Source: Suillus spraguei
Lineage: Eukaryota > Basidiomycota > Agaricomycetes > Boletales > Suillaceae
Length of the DNA: 64,000 nucleotides
NCBI GenBank assembly: GCA_016800925.1
Contig: JABCPU010000135.1
Span: 96,637 to 160,636, forward strand
Reading direction: 5' to 3'
In this document: positions 43,430 through 53,258 of the stretch, in pieces
Numbering within the stretch: the first letter of the stretch is position 1
Layout of the letters: every line of letters starts with the position of its first letter
Program-made: the position numbers and the translations under genes
Notes under the pieces: model-generated
Told to the model about the DNA's origin: nothing
Seen by the model: the letters and a program-made list of their open reading frames with translations, nothing else
The model's database searches: none

Positions 43430-44515
43430 GTGAACCATCCATGTCACAAGCCAACAACTGGACTGCTTGGTGCAGCACTCAGGCAGTTGTGTACTAAATA
43501 CACCAACTGCAGTTTTGCAGGCAGAAAGGAATGCAAATTAATGCCAAGTGATGTCAAGGAGCAAAAGCAGCTGCTTGTGCATAAGAAAGGCCAGATCAAC
43601 CACCAAAGGTATTTCAAGATTCGAGGAAAGACCAATGGCCAAATGAATGAACACGAGAGAATTCCTTTGCATTCAATATGGACATTCCAAACTTGAGAAT
43701 CTTTGGTGGGGGAATATGATTTCTACTGCAGGTATGGAATTTGGGAACATGGAGATCTCCAGGAAGAGAGTGAAGTGGCCATTCAGTGCCATAACTGCAA
43801 GCGCTGGTCTCATTTGCTTGCCAGAGGGATGGCCGGGCAAGTTATTTGGCCAAAAAAGCCATTTTATTGTGATACTCCTGACAGTGCACCATATGGTGAT
43901 GGCATCTTGCTTGCGCAAATTAGATGTCCTGAGCAGTAAGGGTCCCTAATTGTTACTACAAGTCAATGATATACCCTTTACAGTGTTTCCCACCACATAA
44001 CTGTTCCTATGACAAAACATTTGTTGTGGGTTTTCCTGGATATGCAAGTGATAGCATGAACTCATTTAATATGTACAGACCAGGAAAGGGAGCATTAGCA
44101 CGCCATGACAAATATTGGTACCCTGTCAGGATCAAGTCGTGTTGACAGGTTAGGGGAAATGCATTGTATATAGTGAAATGGTGGAGGCATTGTTCTTTCA
44201 AATCTGACACTCAACCTCCACTTGAGGTTGGTGAGGCAGACTTAGTTGATGCACTCTATGGAGATCATAAATGTTGTTGCATGATTCGGGTGTGTACAAC
44301 TCTTGAGATTCAATAGCAGACTTTAACATCCAAATTACAGCTTGGCAGATGGACACATGCACACGAGGTTCCCCAGCACAAAGACGTCATCATGAACTTT
44401 AGACACATTCCCTACAGCATTTATATTGATGAAGCATTGGCTCCTCACAGTCAACTCCTCACAATATTTTTGAGCAACCTGATCCTGCGAAGATGTGCAA
44501 TGCAGTCCCAGTAAT
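43430..44515 (+). pseudogene. Relic of an unrecognised protein gene with a PHD-like Cys pattern
   Basis: Pieces in shifting frames read QCHNCKRWSHLLARG and KPFYCDTPDS (43775-43885), then ARHDKYWYPVRI (44098), ALYIVKWWRHCSF (44164), EADLVDALYGDH (44237) and LQLGRWTHAHEVP (44338). C-X2-C-X2-W-X-H resembles half of a PHD finger, and the later tracts look like part of one longer protein. I do not recognise the family; the mix of motifs suggests a transposon- or chromatin-associated protein. Stops and frameshifts show that it is dead. Confidence 0.4.
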
Positions 44516-44670
44516 TGGGTACCTTGCCAACCTATTGGAGAAGACAGGTCGCAAGCATACTACTGTGCCATATTGTGGTGATCTGTCTCTCACACTCCTC
44601 TCTCTTTCCTGGTGATAACCTTAGTTTGAGTCCTAGTCTCTGCCCTTGCGTTAATTCGTTTGTGGGTTGT

Positions 44671-44716
<46 letters not shown>

Positions 44717-44785
44717 AGAGATGGGAGATGGGAGACATGAGACAGGAGACAGGAGATGGGAGATGGGAGACACAAGACGGGAGAC
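44671..44785. repeat. GGGAGAT/GGGAGAC minisatellite, block 1
   Basis: Seven-base purine units (GGAGACA, GGGAGAT) ending GACACAAGACGGGAGAC. The array is cut by an A LTR at 44786 and resumes at 51076. Confidence 0.85.
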
Positions 44786-44927
44786 TGTCATATACCATAC
44801 TTCTAATCCCAGATCTGACCATATCTGACCAGATCCGATCAATTCTATTTCCGTCTGGTCCACAGACCCTGTCCGGATCACCCATCCGAATGTGCCCACT
44901 TCTCGCACCTTAACTCCCTTGTGTATA
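44786..44927 (+). repeat. A-type LTR, 5' part, inserted in the minisatellite
   Basis: TGTCATATACCATAC... to CTTGTGTATA. The rest of the LTR lies at 50215-51075. GAGAC flanks both outer ends (44781-44785 and 51076-51080), a perfect target duplication. Confidence 0.8.
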
Positions 44928-45173
44928 CGAGTCCACCACCCGTTGTGCCTTTGGCACAGGAAGCAACAGGAGTGCTTCGCACTCCTTTTGCTCCCTGGCC
45001 GAGGCTTCATCCTAATAATTATCTTTAATAATGATAATAGGTCTTGAAATAAATTATAACTTTAACCAATATTTTGAGAGAAGTAAAAGTACCACATCAC
45101 CATCTTTGTGAGTTTATTGCCCATCTCATCCTCATGTCATTGCATTTAATTTTGATTTTTATTATTATTATTT
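44928..45173. other. Start of a composite insertion within the A LTR
   Basis: Non-coding. A segment with GCACTCC and GCTCCCTGGCC followed by TCATCCTAATAAT (44970-45020) recurs near 49850-49920, at the other end of the inserted block. No gene seen. Confidence 0.45.
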
Positions 45174-45445
45174 CATCAGGAAATTCACACATTCCTTGAC
45201 GTGCCCTTATGCGGACTTATTTACACTTAACTGCCTTGGTGAAATTGAATCTACTTGTCCAAAATTTCAATGTGAATGAATTCAGAAAAAAAAGTTGAGA
45301 TATATTAATATACATGTTTTATTGTATTTCGCACTCAAAAAATATAAGATATGCCAGGTGAATGATGTGAGAGAGAGCAAACAAGTTTTGAGATAAGTGA
45401 GTTAAGCTGATTAAGCATGTTAAGGAATGTGTGAATTTCCTGATG
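45174..45445 (+). mobile_element. MITE copy 1 (272 bp)
   Basis: Ends CATCAGGAAATTCACACATT and its inverse, terminal inverted repeats of about 31 bp with a few mismatches. AT-rich interior without ORF capacity; flanked by TT on both sides. Confidence 0.8.
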
Positions 45446-45582
45446 TTACTGCAAACTATTAACTTGAATAAATCTTTTGTGTCAAGTTTTAATAGGGGGC
45501 AACAGTATTAAGTTGTCACACCACAAAATCATGCAAGTGTCCCATCTCCTGTTACTGGTCTCCTGTCTCTCATTTCCTCTTA

Positions 45583-45855
45583 CATCAGGAAATTCACACA
45601 TTCCTTGACGTGCCCTTATGCAGACTTATTTACACTTAACTGCCTTGGTGAAATTGAATCTACTTGTCCAAAATTTCAATGTGAGTGAATTCAGAAAAAA
45701 AATGTTGAGATATATTAATATACATGTTTTATTATATTTCGCACTCAAAAAATATAAGATATGCCAGGTGAATGATGTGAGAGAGAGCAAACAAGTTTTG
45801 AGATAAGTGAGTTAAGCTGATTAAGCACGTCAAGGAATGTGTGAATTTCCTGATG
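45583..45855 (+). mobile_element. MITE copy 2 (273 bp) with TA duplication
   Basis: 31 bp perfect terminal inverted repeats. The flanks CCTCTTA and TACCAGTCTG can be compared with the empty site CCTCTTACCAGTCTG at about 45952, showing a TA target duplication, as for Tc1/mariner-type MITEs. Confidence 0.88.
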
Positions 45856-45981
45856 TACCAGTCTGCTGTCTCCCATCTTGTGTCTCCCATCTCCCCCATC
45901 TCTCCCATCTCCCTGTCTCCCCATCTCCCTCATCTCTCCTGTCTCTCATTTCCTCTTACCAGTCTGCTGTCTCCCATCTTG
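45856..45981. repeat. GGGAGAT minisatellite, block 2 (minus-strand units)
   Basis: CCCATCTCC-type units between TACCAGTCTGCTGTC and CCCATCTTG. The last nine bases, CCCATCTTG (45973-45981), are the left target duplication of the LINE. Confidence 0.8.
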
Positions 45982-46378
45982 TTTTTTTTTTTTTTTTTTG
46001 ATCCTTGTTTATTGTCCGTTGGGGCTATGCCCTATGATGGACACTACCTGCTGTACATCTAATCTATTCATATATGCTTTGGTCCGTTTTTTGGTTGTCT
46101 ATGCTATACAGTGGTCCTGGCTTGCGCGCGGACGTTAGGGCCTTCTTCAGGCTCTTGATATTATTTGTGCGACTTGTTGTCGCATTTCCTCTATTCCTTC
46201 TCCTTTTCCGCTGGGGGGGTTACATCTCCGAAGGTTTGTTCCAATCTTCTCGTGCGCGCGATGTACGTCAACGTTGCTCTCATTCCCTTGCTTTCGTTCA
46301 GCAGGTACTCGATTTTGCATTGTCTTGCTCCGACTTCTTTCCTCATTTGTTCTCTCTGGTTCACGTATGCTGGGCAGA

Positions 46379-47329
46379 CTAGGATGAAGTGGTGTACGTT
46401 TCGTCATGGTTTTCGCATGCTGGGCAACGCGCCGTTGGGGATTTCGCTATTTGTTTGAGGTGTTTGTTGAGCGCTATATGTCCCGTGCGGAGTTGAAACA
46501 TCAGTGAGCTGTGACGTCTCGGTAGCTTCTCTATCTTCTTTGCAAACTTCTTTGATGGTGCTGACGTGTCGACTGATTTGAGCAGTGTGTAGCGCGGTGA
46601 GTTCTCCATGATGGTGGTGGCCTCTTTTTTGATCTTTGCGTAGAAATGTTGTCTTAGTGCCGCTTTGCTCCTTGGTAGGATTCTGAGTTCTCCTTCCTCG
46701 GTTAGGAGCGACTTTGGCTGGGCTCGTGTGTCTGATGATTCGCCTCGTGCGGCGCGTTTCGCGTGAGTGTCTGCCTCTTCATTCCCTGGTATCCCTACAT
46801 GGCCTGGCGTCCATCTGACTTTGAGTTTTCTTTCGTCGTGCTCAGGGATGAGTCTTCTAAGATCATCGTGGAATTGGTCCATGAGGTAGTGTCCTGGCTG
46901 TGAGCGGAAAGCTTTGGTTGCTCTTATCACTGCCTGATTGTCAACACCTAGGGATATGGTGCCCCTTCTTCCTCCCGTCTCCTTCAGCAGTTGTACTGCT
47001 AATATCATCCCCACCAACTCTGCTTCATAGACCGTATGCTCGCGGTCGCTCCCCAAGTGAAACCTCTTGCTTCCTATCACTTCGTTGCCTCTCATGACCA
47101 CTGCTGCTCCTCCAACTCCTTGCTTTTCCATCATGTTTTTGACCTTTGCGTTTGATTCCTCGTATGAGCGCCCTCTTGCTATTAGCGCTACATCGTCGAT
47201 GAATCCTAGACTCAGTTCTCCTTTGCTGGGTCTCGGGTCTGCGACTCGCAGGACTGGTGCGTTGTAGAAGATGAAGCCCATTGGGGATAGCGGACATCCC
47301 TGGTCTAGTCCATCTGACACATTGAACAA
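46379..47329 (-). pseudogene. LINE RT end and RNase H
   Basis: Starts with the RT block FNVSDGLDQGCPLSPMGFIF and the catalytic LGFIDDVALIARG. Only about 18 residues later RNase H begins (GGAAVVMRGNEVIG, YEAELVGMILAVQLL, GVDNQAVIRA, WTPGHVGIPGNEEAD). The usual long RT thumb and linker are absent, so an in-frame internal deletion joins the two. A terminal knuckle CPACENHDET continues after a frameshift near 46385 to HHFILVCPAYVNQR. Confidence 0.85.
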
Positions 47330-47380
47330 GTTTGACTGGTAGTCGTCGAAAAAGAGATGCGTCGTTCTGTTGTCCAGTCT

Positions 47381-49403
47381 TCATTTGTACCAATCTACAT
47401 ATTCCTTTGGTATTCTTGCTTTTCTGAGGTTGTGTAGTAGCTTGCTTGCTACCACGCTCGGGAAGGCCGCCTTTACGTCAAGGAAGAGTAGGGAAACGTG
47501 GTTGTTTGTTTTCGACGCCCAGGAATCTGTTATGAACTTAGTTAGCAGGTGGAGGGAGTCTACCGTTGATCGTCCCGGTCGACCGCCGAAGTGGGTTGGG
47601 GGTAATAGATGGTGTTCTTCTGCAATATATGTTAGATCGTCGGCAACACATGATGAAAGGATCTTAGCCATCATGTCTAATAGCGTTATCGGTCTATATG
47701 CCTTCGGGACACTGTAGTCTGGCCTTCCTGGCTTCCTGAGTACGATCGTCGAGGAACATTTCCATTCGTTCGGGTACACTTCGAGGGTGAACGTAGCTCT
47801 GTATATTGGTGCCATGAATGGTACAAGAAGGTCAGCGCATTTCATGAATACTACGTTGCTTATCCCATTGGGTCCTGGGGCTTTGAACGGTGATAGTTTC
47901 GCGATTGCTCTGTGTACTTGCTGGTTCGTGATTGGTCTGAATTCACATATTGGAGGGTCGTAGTCGAAGTCCGGGTTCACTTGGTCATCGTCTGGCGGCG
48001 TTCTGAAGAATACCTCGTAAAGTAGCTCGCTCTTTCGGGTGTTATCTTGCATCGTGTTGTCCTGATTGTTTGCCCTCGGGTCTTGGAGGGTTTTGATCCT
48101 TGTGTGTATCTGGTCGGAAGGGTCGCCTGCTACGTATCTATGAAAGGTCCATACTCCTGTGAATGTCAGTTCCTCTAACCATTCTGTCCAATGGTTTGTC
48201 TTTGCTCGCTTGATACTTTCTGAGAATCGGTTTCGTGCGATTCTATATTCCTCGTGCACTGGGTCGTTTCGTCTCGCTAATTTCTTTCTTGATATCCTTC
48301 CTAGTTTGTGTGTTGCTTTTCGTTCAGTGTCCAGTTCCTTCGACCACCATCTCTTCGCGTACGGGGATGGTTTGGTCTTCGGTACGCACTTCTCTACTGT
48401 TTCGGCGATGCTTGTTGTGAGTGCCTTGAACGCCTCGTCGAACTGTTCTCGTGTCTTGATTTCCGTTGCCTGTGGGATGTCGTCTAGTTTAGTTTCAAGG
48501 ACCTCCCAGAACTCTTCCCAGTCCGTGTCTCTGAAGTTGCGCTTGGGGCTGGTTTCAATTCGTTCTGGTTGGAGGTTGATGGTACTAATTATGGGGAAAT
48601 GGTCAGTTACTACTGGGTGTAGCTGGTACTCTACACTGCACTGCGTGAACGAGTGCTCAAGATCTGCTGAACAAAATACATTGTCTGGGCGCGTTAAGTT
48701 TTTGGTGTTTGATGCCTCTAGAGTGGCTATGTTTGGGGGGAGGACCTGGACTAAGTTATATAGTGATAGAAGGTTTATCAGTACTCCCGCGGCGTCTAAG
48801 TTCGCCGCGGTGAAGAGATGTACATTATTTTGCATTTCCCACATTGGGTGGTGCGATTGAAATTGCCTAGCCAGATTATATGTTCATTATATACAGTGTT
48901 GTTGCCTTGAGCGATTCACTGCTGCGTGCGATGTCTCTGGGAGTTTCGTTCAGACACCATGTGCCTCTCCATGAAGTGGAGTGTGCTATCGCTATCACAG
49001 GGGTTATATATGTTGTAGATACGCACCTTGCCGAAAGCCCCGTTAGCTCTATCGCCATAGCATTCGCTGACTTGAGTGGTATAATGTGCCAATTGTTTTT
49101 CGATAGTCTCTTGTTGACTAGGATTATCGTCTGTGATTGTCCTGGGTTTGCGTGGTGGTCCGTTGGGTAGATTACTTCCCAGAACTGTCTTAGATTGGAG
49201 GCGTTAGCAAGATTCACGGGGTTGAGATATGGTTCTTGGATGCACGCTATATCATATACGTGCGGGTTTAAGTTTTTCAGCATGTGCTCCCATGCGTTGT
49301 TGGATTTCCGAAGGTTTTGCTGCCAGATTTTCAAGTCTTCGCGTTCTTGGTGTGTGTTGTCGGCGTCATCCATCACTAGTTTCCGGCATGGTCCTGGTCC
49401 CAC
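47381..49403 (-). pseudogene. LINE endonuclease and reverse transcriptase
   Basis: From 49403: LKIWQQNLRKSNNAWEHML and IACIQEPYLNP (endonuclease catalytic Q/E region), then in another frame IYNIYNPCD and HIIWLGNFNR (minus strand near 48860), then HPMWEMQ opening the 487-codon RT frame (48844-47381). RT motifs: SPFKAPGPNGISNVVF, YRPITLLDMMAKIL, HFGGRPGRSTVDSLH and SLLFLDVKAAFPSV. Two frameshifts and a TGA lie in the endonuclease. The RT frame breaks at WYK (47381) and continues in the next entry. Confidence 0.85.
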
Positions 49404-49579
49404 CCTCTTTGTGGGCTGTAGGGTTCGTGGGGGGAGCCGTAAGGGGAGCTAGACCATCTTGGAGGTGTTGATTGCGTTTCGGTCTCTTCTTGGGTGGGTG
49501 GTTTCCATTGTGTTCGGTGGTCTGCTTGAGGTCTTGTCATCTGCCATGCTTCTGGGATTCGGGATTGACCTCCCAATGA

Positions 49580-49799
49580 CCCATCTTGTGTCTCCCATCT
49601 CCCCCATCTCTCCCATCTCCCTGTCTCCCCATCTCCCTCATCTCTCCTGTCTCCCATCTCCCATCTCCCATCTCCCATCTCCCATCTCCCATCTCCCATC
49701 TCCCATCTCCCATCTCCCATTCCATCTCCCATCTCCCATCTCCCATCTCCCATCTCCCATCTCCCATCTCCATCTCCCATCTCCCATCTCCCATCTCCT
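49580..49799. repeat. GGGAGAT minisatellite, block 3
   Basis: Long run of CCCATCT units (minus-strand GGGAGAT), continuing the array the LINE inserted into. Any ORFs across it (MGDGRWE repeats on the minus strand) are translations of the repeat. Confidence 0.9.
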
Positions 49800-50214
49800 T
49801 CGCACTTCTTTTTGGCTTTGGCCTCCTTTTTTGCTTTGCACTCCTTTGCACTCCTTTTTGGCTGCACTTTTGGCTGAACACTCCCTTTGGGCTCCCTGGC
49901 CTCAGTTCCATCCTAATAATTTCATTTTCCCCCAGGTTCGGACAACCTGTGGCAGATGACAACCCATCATTTGGTTTTACCCCAGCTTCAGACAACCCGT
50001 GGCAAATTTTTAACCCATGTGGCGCTGCACGTGACAAAAACCACGCAATCATACAATGGGACAACAGTGTATGAATCGGCACTCGAAAAAAACCACGCGA
50101 TATTTCCAAATAAAGGTTTAGCGAGCTAAGCGTTCCCATGTGGCCTTTAGCGACACAAGCGAAAGCCATGTGAGCTAGCGAGCACATTCCCACCTTTCCC
50201 CCCTTACTTTATAG
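49800..50214. other. Non-coding end of the composite insertion
   Basis: CACTCCTTT and GGCTCCCTGGCC repeats, TTCATCCTAATAAT-like sequence, then GTGGC-rich non-coding DNA (GACAACCTGTGGCAGATGAC and GACAACCCGTGGCAAAT are a direct repeat). No gene seen. Confidence 0.45.
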
Positions 50215-51075
50215 ATCTGCATCTATCTCCTTTCGTCATTCCTCCTGTTTCTGGTATCCCGGCTGTGTATACTTCCGTCCTGTGTCACTGATCCATTACC
50301 TGTGTTCATTTCCAATTCATGCTTACTGATCCACTGTGCATTAACTAATAGACTTCCATTACACTTTGTACATAGCCCTCGGTCCCAGACTTGTTGATTA
50401 TCCATATTAGATACTTACAGTATATAAACCACTTGTAGATCTCCGTAGAACCTTAGTTTGAATATCATCTTAGATTCTGCTCATTCTGCTTCCTCCAAGA
50501 CTTGGGATTGATTCCTATAGTCTATATCTCCGACTCTATCTTCGGATAGTCTATCTCTGTTGGTTTCTACATCAGGAAATTCACACATTCCTTGACATGC
50601 CCTTATGCGGACTTATTTACACTTAACTGCCTTGGTGAAATTGAATCTACTTGTCCAAAATTTCAATGTGAATGTATTGAGAAAAAAAATGTTGAGATAT
50701 ATTAATTAATATACATGTTTTATTGTATTTCGCACTCGAAAAATATAAGATATGCCAGGTGAATGATGTGAGAGAGAGCAAACAAGTTTTGAGATAAGTA
50801 ACTTAAGTTCGTCAAGGAATGTGTGAATTTCCTGATGTTAGGAACTCGTTCTGAAGCTAGTCTTAAATCCTTGTTCTATTCCTACATTCCAGATAACCTT
50901 CGTATGTATCATATCCGATACCTTCAGACGTCCCGATCCGTCACACAACTCCTTCCGGATCTTCAGACGTATACCTTCTCCCTGAAATAAGGGGCATTAC
51001 TCGGGAAAGGGGCACAGTGCACGAACTGAGGCCAAAGCCCTTCGGATCTCTCTCCCTTTGAGTATGGTCTTAACA
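50215..51075 (+). repeat. A-type LTR, 3' part, with MITE copy 3 inside
   Basis: Resumes at ATCTGCATCTATCTCC, contains the TATATAAACC box near 50420, is interrupted by the MITE at 50570-50837, and ends GAGTATGGTCTTAACA at 51075. Confidence 0.78.
50570..50837 (+). mobile_element. MITE copy 3 (268 bp)
   Basis: Same inverted repeats (CATCAGGAAATTC / GAATTTCCTGATG) as copies 1 and 2, here within an A LTR where other A copies read TTTCTAGTTAGG. Confidence 0.82.
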
Positions 51076-51146
51076 GAGACAGGAGATGGGAGATGGGAGA
51101 TGGGAGATGGGAGATGGAAGATGGGAAATGGGAGACACAAGACAGG
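51076..51146. repeat. GGGAGAT minisatellite, block 4
   Basis: Begins with the GAGAC duplication and ends GGGAGACACAAGACAGG directly against the left LTR of the full A element. Confidence 0.85.
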
Positions 51147-51914
51147 TGTCATATACCATACTTCTAATCTCAGATCCGATCATATCCGTCCAGATCCGAT
51201 CGTTTCCATATCCGTCCGGTCCACAGATCCTGTCTGGACCCCCCATCCGAATGTACTCACTTCTCGCACCTTAACTCCCTGGTGAACATCTGCATCTATC
51301 TCCTTTCGTCATTTCTCCTACTACCGGTACTCCGGCTGTTTATATTTCTGTCCTGTGTTACTGATCCGTTTCCTGTGTTCATTTCCGATTCATGCTTACT
51401 GATCCGCTGTGCAATAACTAATAGACTTCCGTTACACTTCGTACATAGCCCTCGGTCCCGGACTTGCTGATTATCCGTCTTAGATACTTACTGTATATAA
51501 ACCACTTGTAGATCTCCGTAGAACCTTAGTTCGAATATCATCTTAGATTCTACTCATTCTGTCTCCTCCGGACTTAAGCCACTCTCCGCTTTAAGTCACC
51601 TTCCGAGACTTAGGATTGATTCCTATAGTCTATACCTCCGACTCTATCTTCGGATAGTCCATCTCCGTTAGTTTCTAGTTAGGAACTCGTTCCGAAACTA
51701 GCCTTAATCTCTATCCTCCCCTTACGTTCCGAATAACCTTTGGACGTATCATATCCGACACCTTCGGACACCTGGATCCGTCACGCAACTCCTCCCGGGT
51801 CTTCGGACGAATAACTCCTCCTGAAATAAGGGGCATTACTCGAGAAAGGGGCACAGTGTACGAACTGAGGCCAAAGCCCTTCGGATCTCTCTACCCTTGA
51901 GTACAGTCTTAACA
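51147..51914 (+). repeat. Left LTR of the family A element
   Basis: TGTCATATACCATAC...CAGTCTTAACA. TATATAAA at 51494-51501; AGTTCGAATAT at 51528-51538 is the predicted transcript start. Confidence 0.92.
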
Positions 51915-51916
51915 GT

Positions 51917-51927
51917 ATATTCGAACT
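51917..51927 (+). promoter_or_regulatory. Self-priming primer binding site, family A
   Basis: ATATTCGAACT, two bases inside the LTR, is the exact 11 nt complement of AGTTCGAATAT at 51528-51538. The match does not extend on either side. Confidence 0.75.
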
Positions 51928-51964
51928 CAAACCTTTCCGAGTAACTTAGCAACCATCCCATATC

Positions 51965-53258
51965 ATGCCTCCCCGTAAAACTCAGAACACACTCCGAGGA
52001 GCCGGACTTGGTCCGATCCAACGAGATCCCACACCCATTGTCCAAACATTTACCAGTTTCTCTCAACGCCGCGCAAGCATGAGCGACATAGGTCAAAGTA
52101 TCTCCGCCCGTCAAGTCAGACCGGATCCGATAACACCAACTCGGAACCCGGATAACCCAGACTCCAATTCGCGCCCGACCATTCGCTTTGATGATGAGCT
52201 GCGCAGTAACCTACCAGATGATGAAGTTGATGATCCGGACAACGAGGACCTGGATGACAAAGAAGATAAAATCCACCTAAGCCCTCAGGACCGGGTCCTA
52301 GCCCAACTATCCGTAGCCATTAACCACCTCGCTCGCAGTAGCCGTCGCACCCCCCACCTCGGATGATAGCAAAGTCAAAGTCCGTGAGCCAGATACCTTC
52401 GATGGGTCCGAACCTCGCAAGCTCCGGGCATTCTTCGTCCAATGTGAGCTCAACTTCCAGAGCAAACCCAGCGCTTTCCGTTCCAGACGCGCTAAAGTCA
52501 ATTTCGCCCAATCCTACCTTAAGGGTATGGCTCTCGAGTGGTTTGAACCGGACCTCCTTTCGGACGGATATAGCAACCGTCCGGACTGGATGGATGACTA
52601 CTCCGAGTTCATGCTTGAGCTCCAAACCAATTTCGGACCACACGATCCCTCCGGAGACGCAGAGATGCAGTTAGAACAACTCCACATGCGTGACGGACAA
52701 CGCATCAACAAGTACATTGTAGAATTCCAGCGACTTGCCTCCCAAGTTCGCAAATGGGGAGACAGAGCCCTACGACGCCAATTATACAATGGACTTCCGG
52801 CCCGAATCAAAGATGAGATTAGTCGCATGGGTAAGCCCACTACCCTTTCGGAGTTCAAGACTCTCGCCCAGACCATCGACGCCCATTACTGGGAACGGAG
52901 GGGCGAAGTCACCCGAGAGAGTAGAGCCACCTCTTCCAATCCTCCCAGGCAGTCAACATCCGACCGGACGTACTCCAACTCATCCGGATCCGATATGCCC
53001 AAATTCAATAAACCCACATCCTCCACAACATCCTCTACCCCGAAAGTTTCGGATCTCCCTAGCATTGTTGGTGCAGACGGAAAGCTAACCACCCAGGAGC
53101 GTCAGAGACGTATTGACAAAAGGCTCTGTATGTTCTGCGGCGGACCTGGTCACACTGCCCAGGAATGCACCAAATCCACTTCGCGCGCTGCCAAAGGCCA
53201 CGCTACTATACTCACTCCGGAAACGGAACCGGAAGCCTCGGATGAGGCAAAAAATTAG
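51965..53258 (+). CDS. Gag of the family A element
   Basis: Starts MPPRKTQNTLRGAGLG after the primer site. The N-terminal region is Pro/Asp-rich. A frameshift in the C run at 52349-52354 separates it from the capsid-like region (EPDTFDGSEPRKLRAFFVQC, FNFQ-like, SYLKGMALEWFEPDLL, QLHMRDGQRINKYIVEFQRL). The C-terminus has the knuckle CMFCGGPGHTAQEC near 53130. Ends at TAG 53256-53258, which directly follows A AAA AAT, a -1 slippery heptamer. Confidence 0.82.
53249..53255 (+). other. Candidate -1 ribosomal frameshift site, A AAA AAT
   Basis: In gag frame the sequence is GCA AAA AAT TAG, so the heptamer has the X XXY YYZ form in correct phase. Protease is read in the -1 frame from here (LVRDPPDSVRDEGR). 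Confidence 0.5.

Larger units (their letters stand above)
45982..49579 (-). mobile_element. LINE retrotransposon with endonuclease, RT and RNase H
   Basis: The minus-strand element ends in an 18 bp poly(A) (T run at 45982-45999) and is flanked by CCCATCTTG at 45973-45981 and 49580-49588, a target-primed insertion signature. Order: AP-type endonuclease, RT, RNase H, C-terminal CCHC. No ORF1 is found, so it is probably 5'-truncated. Presence of RNase H suggests a Tad1- or I-like clade. Confidence 0.9.

Noticed and set aside
49580..49799. CRISPR-like regular repeat
   Set aside because: Units are seven bases without unique spacers in a fungal genome; this is a minisatellite.
49376..49867. Minus-strand ORFs with MGDGRWE repeats
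   Set aside because: They read through the GGGAGAT minisatellite; only the segment beside the LINE could be coding, and it shows no conserved motif.
52735..53088. 117-codon ORF inside family A gag
   Set aside because: Shadow frame; the gag frame 52527-53258 carries the capsid-like region and CCHC knuckle.
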